DNA from: Ascoidea tarda (nom. inval.)
Lineage: Eukaryota; Ascomycota; Saccharomycetes; Ascoideales; Ascoideaceae
Assembly: GCA_030560485.1 (NCBI GenBank)
Contig: JAKTTS010000220.1
Span: 1-24,205 of the forward strand
Length of the DNA: 24,205 nt
Direction of reading: 5' to 3'
Part shown: one piece after another, positions 16,435 through 24,151 of the stretch
How positions within the stretch are numbered: the stretch's first letter is position 1
Layout: each line of letters starts with the position of its first letter
Program-made: the position numbers and the translations under genes
The notes under the pieces: generated by a model
The model's database searches: none
What the model was told of the DNA's origin: nothing
The model's input: only the letters and a program-made list of their open reading frames with translations

Positions 16435-17169
16435 CCTGTCTGCTCAATCAACAAATGATTATGGAAATGAAAGAGAAAAAAAAAACAAGCCAAAAAAAAA
16501 GTCAGTTTAGTAAGTGCAAAAAACAAATGATGTTTTGAGACTAAAATTGATGAACGAAAGACCTTGGGATCTGGATTCAGTGGAACTTTTAAAAAGAAAA
16601 GCTAGTGTTTGTTAGGGAGGAGACTGTAGAAAATTCAGAAATACACTACTCAATTGTATTCATTGATAACTCAATACTTTGATGTTAGCGATTAGAAAAC
16701 AGCAGGAGGAAGCTCAGGAAGCAAAAAAATAGACAGATCAGCACGGCAGAGGCACGTGTGCAGATGAGGCCGGCATCGGGGCTCTTCTTGCACAATTCAC
16801 GTGTGCATATGCATGTTGTCATCAGTAGCAGCACTTAGCTGTGCTTTCAGTGGTATGGATCTTATGTGCATGTGTATGTTACATGGTGCATGTGTGCATT
16901 GTTTCCATCTGGATGGTTTTTGCTTCTTATTGTGCCATCTCTTTGGCAGAAATACCTTTAAGATCGGGTCACTGTTGTATGTGCTGGTGAGGCCCCATAC
17001 ATTTTTTGTGAGGGAGTATTTCTGTGAATGCAACATTGCTCTGTTTTCCTTTATAAAAAATTGTTTGAGCTTGGTTTTTGATTTCAAACATAAAAGATCA
17101 TGATATATTCTTTATATCTTGACCATATTACTAATATTTTGCTCAGATACTAGCTAGATTGATCAAAAA
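16435..17169. promoter_or_regulatory. Divergent HLJ1/CHM7 promoter with GC-rich island
   Basis: These 735 bases separate two start codons. A GC-rich stretch at 16741-16800 (37 G/C of 60 counted) contains CACGGCAGAGGCA (16742-16754), shared with the HSV2 promoter. It also has two copies of CACGTGTGCA, with cores at 16753-16758 and 16798-16803. From 16800 to 16895 there are repeated GTGCATGTG/GTGCATATGCATG runs of alternating purine-pyrimidine. Overlapping ORFs of 96 and 100 codons on opposite strands here are Cys/His-rich chance translations of these repeats and are not called. Confidence 0.55.
16753..16803. promoter_or_regulatory. Paired CACGTGTGCA boxes in the HLJ1/CHM7 promoter
   Basis: Two copies of CACGTGTGCA begin at 16753 and 16798, 45 bases apart on the same strand, inside the GC-rich island. 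The identical flank (TGCA) beyond the palindromic core suggests a duplicated factor site. Confidence 0.4.
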
Positions 17170-18834
17170 ATGAACCACCAAGAGATTCAGAACTTGCTTT
17201 ATCAGCAATTTCAATTTTCAGAATCGAGAATCAAATCTTTATACTCGAACTTTGATGACTTAATCATTGATAATATTGATGGCTATCAGGCAAACTTGCA
17301 AATTTGGAAAGACTTATTATTCAAAATTATCTCAAATTCTAATATATTGATATTTGATTTTAGCAACATCCTAGATGATTTAGCTTATCATCATAAATCA
17401 AAATCAGAAGACCACTTAATTCCATTGTCTTTAGACACTGTTATAAACGATTTAATCAATGACGATTCAATAGAAAATAGATCCTTTTTACCTCTAACTC
17501 TTTTCAACAATTCTAAAAACTCGATTTATTACAAAAAGAATTTGGTTTCAAATTTGGTTTATTGGGTTTTAAACAAATTAACTGTTGGTTTTATTAACAA
17601 TGATATTAATTACAATATTAATAAAAACTCATTGAAATCCTCATCTTCATCATTACTGCTTTCAAAAAAGGGAAATTATCTTAAAAGTGAGCAATTCATC
17701 AACATCTTCTTTTTAAATAAATTGAGATTATTAATTCTTGAACAAATCAACGAAGTGGATTTAATAACCAATAAAATCTTTTTGAAAGATGATTTAATCT
17801 TAATTTTAAAAAATCTATTTCTAACAAAATTAGAATCATTTAATCCAACTTTAAATTATCAAAATAAAGAAGAAACCTATTTTGACTCAATTTTCACTTA
17901 TTTATCAAGAGATAAAAACGACATTATAATTTTAACTGATTCAGCTACTAAGAATCAATTTATTAAATTCAAATCTAGTAATAATGAGTTGACAATAACT
18001 GAAGAAGAAAAATCAATTGCTCAAATCAAATACTCAATTAGTTTGTTAGATCTGCAAATTACCAAAACTGATTCAAAAATTTCAGATATAGAATCAAAAA
18101 TTAAAAATTTATTGCCAATTACTATCTCCAATAAACCAATAATCAAAGTCTACTTGAAATCAAAAAAAGTTTTGCAATCAAATTTGATTAAATTTATTAC
18201 AAATCTAGATCAATTAGATAGTATTTTAAACAGTATAAACCAAGCAAAAACCAACATTATTATGGCTGATACTCTACAAAAATCAAACTTTATTTTGAAA
18301 GATTTAAATAATAAAATTAGTCTAGATGAATTGGAAAATCTAATCGATGAAATTGATGATCAAAAATTTCAAATTGATCAAGTTAATCAAGAATTATCAA
18401 GATTATCAGATACAAATGATGATATTGTTATCAATGAAGAAATTGATAAAGAATTTGAGGAAATGCTAAAGGAAGAGAAATTAAGAGAAGAGAAATTAAA
18501 GGAAGAAAAATTAGAAGAAAAATTAAAAGCAGAAAAATTAAAAGCAGAATCAAAAGAAAAACAAAATAAAATATTAGCTGAAACTAATCAAAACACACCA
18601 ATTCCACTTGAAAGTCAACAAAAAGAGAACCTGCTCAAAATTTTGAAAGAGAAAACAGAAGAAACACCTTTTGTCAAAAATAATGAGACCGTAGAGTCCT
18701 TGGATTCTACAAATCATTCAAGTTTAGTTGAAAGACTAAATAACTTAAAGATTGCTCACAAAAACCCAGTTGAACAAAATCATTCCAAAGCTGATCAGGT
18801 AAAAGAGAAGGAAAAATTACAAGTTGCAAATTAA
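17170..18834 (+). CDS. CHM7: ESCRT-III-like nuclear envelope protein Chm7
   Basis: A 554-aa protein assigned to the Chm7/CHMP7 branch of ESCRT-III, which surveys nuclear envelope and nuclear pore integrity with Heh1/LEM proteins. The N-terminal half (about 1-245) would be the degenerate winged-helix membrane-binding region; it includes a hydrophobic LVSNLVYWVLNKL segment. The Snf7 domain runs from about 275 to 440: heptad-rich helices (AQIKYSISLLDLQITKTDSK), then KSKKVLQSNLIKFITNLDQL, LDSILNSINQAKTNI, MADTLQKSNFILKDLNN and ISLDELENLIDEIDD, which is typical of the family. A very charged Glu/Lys repeat (about 440-480) precedes a Leu-rich tail that could hold a MIM. It is longer than S. cerevisiae Chm7 (about 450 aa). 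The family call rests on the Snf7 half; the N-terminal half is divergent. Confidence 0.85.
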   Translation: MNHQEIQNLLYQQFQFSESRIKSLYSNFDDLIIDNIDGYQANLQIWKDLLFKIISNSNILIFDFSNILDDLAYHHKSKSEDHLIPLSLDTVINDLINDDSIENRSFLPLTLFNNSKNSIYYKKNLVSNLVYWVLNKLTVGFINNDINYNINKNSLKSSSSSLLLSKKGNYLKSEQFINIFFLNKLRLLILEQINEVDLITNKIFLKDDLILILKNLFLTKLESFNPTLNYQNKEETYFDSIFTYLSRDKNDIIILTDSATKNQFIKFKSSNNELTITEEEKSIAQIKYSISLLDLQITKTDSKISDIESKIKNLLPITISNKPIIKVYLKSKKVLQSNLIKFITNLDQLDSILNSINQAKTNIIMADTLQKSNFILKDLNNKISLDELENLIDEIDDQKFQIDQVNQELSRLSDTNDDIVINEEIDKEFEEMLKEEKLREEKLKEEKLEEKLKAEKLKAESKEKQNKILAETNQNTPIPLESQQKENLLKILKEKTEETPFVKNNETVESLDSTNHSSLVERLNNLKIAHKNPVEQNHSKADQVKEKEKLQVAN

Positions 18835-18922
18835 ACTTTATTGTTGGAATTGATTACTTTTTTTCAAAGAAATTTTATATGTTTTACCAAACTCTTTTAA
18901 TTATTTTATAGATATACTGGCA

Positions 18923-18957
18923 TTTTATTTTATTTTATTTTATTTTATTTTATTTTG
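18923..18957. repeat. (ATTTT)n microsatellite
   Basis: About seven head-to-tail ATTTT units lie roughly 90 bases after the CHM7 stop codon. Confidence 0.9.
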
Positions 18958-19328
18958 TTTATTTGAGCTTAAACTATATCAAGCAATCTTTCAAGTATTT
19001 GAATTAACTTTTAATAACTTGATACTTCTTTTTTTTTTAGTGAATACAATCGTTTGGGATAATTTCTGATTCTATAGGTAAATAATATATGATTTTTTAT
19101 AGATGAATAAGTGTCAAAATAATCGAAACAGTACTTTATTATTAGAAACAAATGCAAAAAAGAAAACGAACTAAAGGAAAATGAAAAATTGAGTTTGATA
19201 ATAATAAAATTTTTTAATAAAACAATTTGGTTAAGAGAAGTAAAGTAAATAGAAAAAAAAACAAAAAAAACAAAAAAATGAATAAATAAATGAACAAAAT
19301 AAAAAAAAAATCAAACAAATATATATAT

Positions 19329-19368
19329 GTACACACAAATATGTACATGTACACACAAATATGTATAT
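19329..19368. repeat. 20-bp tandem duplication
   Basis: GTACACACAAATATGTACAT at 19329-19348 is followed directly by a copy at 19349-19368 that differs at one position (19 of 20 identical). Confidence 0.9.
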
Positions 19369-19375
19369 GTAGATG

Positions 19376-19377
<2 letters not shown>

Positions 19378-19405
<28 letters not shown>
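19378..19405. repeat. (AT)n microsatellite
   Basis: An uninterrupted AT dinucleotide run of about 13 units lies just after the 20-bp duplication, in the KRE6 3' flank. Confidence 0.9.
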
Positions 19406-19411
<6 letters not shown>

Positions 19412-19529
19412 GGAGAAAAGACCATACCTATTATTATAGAGAGAAAATTTACTTGTATAGGAAAAATAAAACAAATGTAAATGGAAATGGAAAAAAATTT
19501 GGTTAGTAGTGAATAGATAAGTAAAATAT

Positions 19530-21770
19530 TTATTCACAATCTCCTGTTAGTCTATGCTTAGGAAATGTGTAACCAGCTTCTTCCCATGTAGTGTAGTTTG
19601 GATTTTTATAAGCACGAAGATGGTCCTGAATATAATCATAAGTTGGGTAATCTGTTGGATCACACGTTACACTAATACTATCGTTTGGTTGGTATATTCT
19701 GACATAGTCAATTTTCATTTCGACAGGGAATCTAATAGACTGCCAGTCAATATAAGCCCAGTTATTTGAAATACCTAGATTTAAAATCATTGATAGGGGC
19801 TCTTTAGCTATTCTTCTCCAGCCAACGTTGCCGTTGGGAGGTAAAGCCTTTGCATGAACAGTTAGGGTGGGATCATCCCCAATAAACCATTGAACATAAC
19901 CGTCGTCGTTATTGTGAAGATATTCAAAGCCATACTTTTGATAGTGAGGCTGGTAGTCACCAAATTGATACCAAGTTACGTTCAATGTGCTTGTTCCCGA
20001 GACAGCTTGTTGAAAAGGACCACCACAATAGGTGTTCATGGAGGTGACAGTGTCGTTGTAGATTTCAACATAGTCGTAATTTGGAACGTACCATATATCG
20101 TAAGGAGCGATTTGCATTGATTGAGAAGCAACACCGGTTCCCACAGTTGTATCGATAGCAGCTTCTAGAGCATCAATTTCAGGAGCACCTCTACCATTAC
20201 CTGGATTTGGATGATCTTCACCCAGACAGGTACAGGAGTTTAGTTTCTGGCCAGGTAGATAGCTGATGCCATCAGGGGAAGATTGGTTGGGGGTGATACC
20301 AGCATCGCAGTCTTCGTAGGAGTAGGGCCAAACACCTTCTGTTGAGCCCAAGAAGCCAGGTCTGGCGATGTTGCCCATCGACCAGATACCAGGCCATAGA
20401 CCAGTGACATTACCAAAGTTGGGCAACATTGCACTGACTTCCATGGCGCCCTGTGTGAAGCATAGTTGGTTCCAGCTCTGGACCATTCCGGATCTGTAGT
20501 ACAAGTTGTGGTTTTTGAAAGCGTCCATTCTAAAGATGAGGGTGCCATTGGCAGTTGTTGAAGCATCAGGGTCGTACCATTCCAAGTCGTTTGTTGCAGC
20601 GTAATGGATGTCAGGGCCATTCCAGAACTGGTCGTCGCCTTCATAAAAGGTTCTGCCTTCTTTGTTGAATTCGTCGGAAAAGACCAAGTTCCATTCGGAG
20701 CCATCTCTTGCAGTTCTTGTGTAGGCAGAAGATGGGGTATCTGGGTCGACCAAGTCAGATCTGATGGCACTTAGGGTTGGGTATTGGTAGGAAGATAGAA
20801 ATTCGAAGGTTTGGGGTTTTGCGTATTCAGTGGCACCAGAGTAGGTCAATATGGGGTAGACCACAAACAAGACCAATAGGGCGAGTAGAAGGAGGATGAA
20901 GCTAAACAAGCCTAGGCCAGATTTCTTGTCCATTGCTTTCAAGTCGTACAAGAGCCTGTGGTTGTCATATTCAGCGTCGTTGATCGGGTCAGGGTTGTGG
21001 AGGTAGTCATCGTCTTCGATTTCGTCCATGTGTAGAGGAAAGGCAGAGGCAGGATAGCCACCAAAGGGAGAGGAATCGGCATCAGCTAGAAAGAGATTAG
21101 TCTTTGAGTTTGAGGAATTGTTTGAGAAATCTGAGACGTAGGAGTAGGTGTTGTTACTTCTTTGCAGCTGGGAGTCAGTGTTGATGCTGTTGTGGTGACT
21201 AAGATTTCTGTGGGTATTCGGGTTAGGATTATTCATACCTTGGAGAGTTAGAGAGGAATCGTATCTGTTGATGCCGGTCGGGATGAGGTTGTCAGAGGAG
21301 TTTTTGGAGGTGTTGGTGATGATGTTGTTGTTGTTGGCATTATCGTATGAGGATAGGAGATTTGATGAGTCGTAAGAGGTGTTGTTGGATAAGGGGTAGT
21401 TGTTGGGTATATCTTTTGCAGTGTTGTTGACGTTATTGAGTAGATTTGAATTTGAGTTGGAAGCGGATGGGACGTTGTTATCGTTGAAGGGATTTTTTGA
21501 ATCAAAGTCGCTTTCAGTATCGGAAGATGAGTCTAGTAGAACTTTACTTCCATTGTTGTTGATTTTTGAGTGGTAGAAGGGAGAGTCAGTGTCTAAGCCA
21601 TTGCTATTTAGGATGTTTGGGTTATGGTTTGTATTGTTGTCGAAATCGTCAAGGCTGTAGGAGCTGCCATTGTTGTAGTTGGTGTTGTAGGTGTTTGAGC
21701 TTAAATTGTTTTGGAGGGAGATGTCATTGTCTAGAGGATGGTAGTTTCCAGTCAAGTCTCTGGAGGCCAT
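19530..21770 (-). CDS. KRE6: Kre6/Skn1 family beta-1,6-glucan synthesis protein
   Basis: A 746-aa type II membrane protein of the Kre6/Skn1 family (glycoside hydrolase family 16 fold), needed for cell-wall beta-1,6-glucan and acting in the ER, Golgi and plasma membrane. It has a long Asn/Ser-rich cytosolic region (1-280), one membrane anchor at about 287-309 (FSFILLLLALLVLFVVYP) and a lumenal GH16-like domain. Landmarks are WNLVFSDEFNKEGRTFYEGD, LEWYDPDA, GLWPGIWSMGN, and the active-site block GRGAPEIDALEA, with Glu531, Asp533 and Glu536. The domain ends with EMKIDYVRIYQ and a Cys-bearing C-terminus. The family usually has two paralogues in S. cerevisiae, Kre6 and Skn1; the sequence alone does not tell which this is, so the symbol is the family's main member. 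A CTG codon falls at residue 516, within the conserved CTCxGEDHP stretch. It has an unusually long, GC-rich upstream region. Confidence 0.88.
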   Translation of the reverse strand: MASRDLTGNYHPLDNDISLQNNLSSNTYNTNYNNGSSYSLDDFDNNTNHNPNILNSNGLDTDSPFYHSKINNNGSKVLLDSSSDTESDFDSKNPFNDNNVPSASNSNSNLLNNVNNTAKDIPNNYPLSNNTSYDSSNLLSSYDNANNNNIITNTSKNSSDNLIPTGINRYDSSLTLQGMNNPNPNTHRNLSHHNSINTDSQLQRSNNTYSYVSDFSNNSSNSKTNLFLADADSSPFGGYPASAFPLHMDEIEDDDYLHNPDPINDAEYDNHRLLYDLKAMDKKSGLGLFSFILLLLALLVLFVVYPILTYSGATEYAKPQTFEFLSSYQYPTLSAIRSDLVDPDTPSSAYTRTARDGSEWNLVFSDEFNKEGRTFYEGDDQFWNGPDIHYAATNDLEWYDPDASTTANGTLIFRMDAFKNHNLYYRSGMVQSWNQLCFTQGAMEVSAMLPNFGNVTGLWPGIWSMGNIARPGFLGSTEGVWPYSYEDCDAGITPNQSSPDGISYLPGQKLNSCTCLGEDHPNPGNGRGAPEIDALEAAIDTTVGTGVASQSMQIAPYDIWYVPNYDYVEIYNDTVTSMNTYCGGPFQQAVSGTSTLNVTWYQFGDYQPHYQKYGFEYLHNNDDGYVQWFIGDDPTLTVHAKALPPNGNVGWRRIAKEPLSMILNLGISNNWAYIDWQSIRFPVEMKIDYVRIYQPNDSISVTCDPTDYPTYDYIQDHLRAYKNPNYTTWEEAGYTFPKHRLTGDCE

Positions 21771-22230
21771 TTTGCAAATCTAATAAAGGTAAAAGTGGTG
21801 TGGATGTAAAAAAGCAATATCCAGCAAGAGATACAAGGAGAAAATGGAAAGTGGGCAGCAACAGCAATATGGCAGAGCGATAGAAGCAAGCAGTTGTTAG
21901 TTCCTAGAGATTAGTGTCCCACAGCGAGCAGTGAATGTGAATAGTAGATAGATATGAAGAGATACGAATGGATATGAGTAGATATGAATATATATGAACA
22001 AGACAGAGGATAAATATGTTGGAGGTTCAGGAAAATAAAAATAAGATTTTCAAACTGAAAATTTGAAAAAGAGCAAAACTGAAAAATCATCCAGTAGGCA
22101 AATTAGGTTGCTGGAGGGAATGCGAAGGAAGAAGCATTGGTGTTTGGATCGAGCAGCAGGAGCAGGAGATATTTGTCATGATTTGTAAGAAATGCCCTAA
22201 GTGTTTCCACTTGAGTGCGAGCAGATCCAG

Positions 22231-22254
22231 CACCATTTGGCACCATTTGGCACC
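22231..22254. repeat. 10-bp tandem repeat
   Basis: CACCATTTGG occurs twice in tandem (22231-22240, 22241-22250), followed by a partial CACC, at the left side of the GC-rich island. Confidence 0.9.
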
Positions 22255-22266
22255 ACTCCAGGGCTT

Positions 22267-22331
22267 GAGCAGTGCTTAAGCAGTGCGTGAGCAATACTCC
22301 AGTGCTCCATCAGTGCTCCATCGCTGCTCTA
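22267..22331. repeat. Degenerate 11-bp tandem array in the KRE6 upstream island
   Basis: Successive 11-bp units are GAGCAGTGCTT, AAGCAGTGCGT and GAGCAATACTC, then CAGTGCTCCAT twice perfectly (22300-22310, 22311-22321), then CGCTGCTCTAG. The last pair is recent; the others have diverged. Confidence 0.85.
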
Positions 22332-22789
22332 GTTCTAGAACCAGGCCCAGGTCCGTCCTCAGAAGGACCAATTCTGCACCTGCAGATTAAGCCTCCGCAA
22401 GACACCGGAGCCATGCAACTCATGGACACAAACACCAGCAGCCGCAACGCTGGGCGCTTCCTTCCGAGCTGCTGGTGCAGAAGCAGCCCCACGAGCCCTC
22501 GCAGCTTCAGAAGGAAATGCTGTGCAAAGTGGCTGCTGTGCAGAGGTGCTCGAGGCACTTTGAGAAGCTGCCAAAAGGCCGTGAAGCCTCTCAAGCTTTG
22601 GTCTTCAAAACAAGCTCATATCCCCGGCTGTTTCAGCGTGATCCAGACTTCCGTTTTTTCTACGCGTTGTGCCCTCATCGCTAAAAATAGCTTTCTAGAC
22701 TGCGTTCTTCGTGTTGCACAGGTGCCGAAGAGTCTATTGTGCGTTCACCGAAGGCTTTTGTCTCCACGGCGCAACAGAGAGCGGCTGTT

Positions 22790-22833
22790 GCTCTGTCCGT
22801 GCTCTGTCCGTGCTCAGGTCGTGCTCAGGTCGT
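22790..22833. repeat. 11-bp tandem array with a 2+2 structure
   Basis: GCTCTGTCCGT occurs twice (22790-22800, 22801-22811) and is followed directly by GCTCAGGTCGT twice (22812-22822, 22823-22833). The two versions share 7 or more of 11 positions, so they appear to be one array whose halves were homogenised separately. Confidence 0.95.
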
Positions 22834-23277
22834 CAAACGGATTGGTCAGCGCTTATATCATGCACACGTGTAGCTACCGGATATCGTCTGTCGGCTGCTC
22901 TGAATTCCAACGGTTTCGATTTCCGACTTTGCACCAATTAATCCAAACCCTATATTGATGATCTTCTCCAAACTGCAACAATGAAATGTCTCTCAACTTT
23001 TTATTTATAACACCCACAAACCGCTTTGCTTTATCTGGGCTCAAAGACGAAATGCTTCAACCAACTGAAAAATAATTGTTGAAATTACTAAATCAAAATC
23101 AAAAAAATTATGTCAAATGAAAGAATGAGCAACATTAAATAATAATAATAATAAATAAATAATAAATAGTAAATAAATAATTAATAAATAATTAATAATA
23201 AAAATTAATAAAGAAAACAAAAATGACACATTCTATAATAATCTATCCTAATCTCAACAACAACACAAATTACTTCG

Positions 23278-24151
23278 TTAACTACTGTTCAATCCAATTC
23301 CAATCGCCTTGATCTTCAATTCTTTCGCTTCCTTCTTTTCATGTCTCATCAAGTGCCCTCTTAGTTGCTCCTCTCGGTCGAAACTTCGACAGCATTTCTT
23401 GCACTTGTACTTCTTTTCATGGATTCGCATATGTTTGGTCAAATTCGAACTCTCGCTAAATCTTTTTCCACACCCTGGATACTTGCAAACTAGTGGTTTT
23501 TCGCCTGAATGGATCCTTAAATGAATTGTTAACGACGAACTCGTGGTAAACGTTTTTGAACATATCTTACATTTAAATGGCTTTTCTCCCGAATGAATTC
23601 TCATATGCTGTTGTAACATTGTATCAACTGAAAACCGATGTTGGCAAATTGAACAAACAAACGGTTTATGTTTCGTATGAACATGTAAATGTCGAACTAT
23701 CTTTTGTCTTTGATTGAAAATTCGATGATTTCTTTCACATTCTTCCCAACAACATGTATATTGCGATTTTCCAGACCCAACATGCTCTTGAATTATATGA
23801 TTGGTTAAATCATTAGTATTGTTAAATGCTTTATTACAATGTATCATCTCCTCGTTTCCATCACCATTCTTACTGTTCTTATTTCCATTCTTACGATTCT
23901 TATTACTCTTATTATTCCCACTTTCTTCATAATTCATTTCCCATTTACAATAATGAACCCTCTTCTCATCTGGTTCAACACTCTTCTCATCTTCATTGCC
24001 ACTATCATCACTAACACTATCATTCCTTTCGCCATTATTAAATTTATAAATCACTCCTTTATTAAATCCATTTTTACTTTCAATTGATGAAATCGGCGTT
24101 TCAGGACTTAGCATGAAGTTCATTTCATTATTTCTCTTTAATATTCCTCCA

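Larger units (their letters stand above)
18835..19529. other. AT-rich convergent gap between CHM7 and KRE6
   Basis: These 695 bases contain no gene that I can support. They hold several simple repeats (listed separately) and long oligo-A blocks at about 19251-19320. Minus-strand ORFs of 64 and 107 codons here are Phe/Tyr/Ile translations of the repeats. The region should hold both genes' 3' ends. Confidence 0.6.
21771..23277. promoter_or_regulatory. 1.5-kb upstream region of KRE6 with a GC-rich island
   Basis: No gene is convincing here. The KRE6-proximal part (21771-22100) is purine-rich with diverged GATATGA-type repeats at about 21945-22000. About 22100-22950 is GC-rich, reaching 42 G/C of 60 at 22441-22500, and carries tandem repeats. 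It also has an ACGCGT box (22662-22667, MBF-type) and a CACGTG (22865-22870). Long overlapping ORFs occur on both strands (up to 228 codons at 22272-22958), which is expected where GC-rich DNA lacks stop codons. None shows a domain, and they contain motifs of repeat translation. From 22960 to 23277 the DNA is AT-rich again, with AATAA repeats near 23140-23215, forming the 3' flank of the zinc-finger gene. Confidence 0.6.

Noticed and set aside
16797-17103. Opposed ORFs of 96 and 100 codons between HLJ1 and CHM7
   Set aside because: They are Cys/His/Met-rich translations of GTGCAT repeats in a divergent promoter, with no homologue that I recognise.
22272-22958. A 228-codon plus-strand ORF in the GC-rich island, with overlapping ORFs on the other strand
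   Set aside because: It has no recognisable domain, is rich in Cys, Ser, Arg and Leu, runs through tandem repeats, and is matched by open frames on both strands, as expected where GC-rich DNA lacks stop codons.
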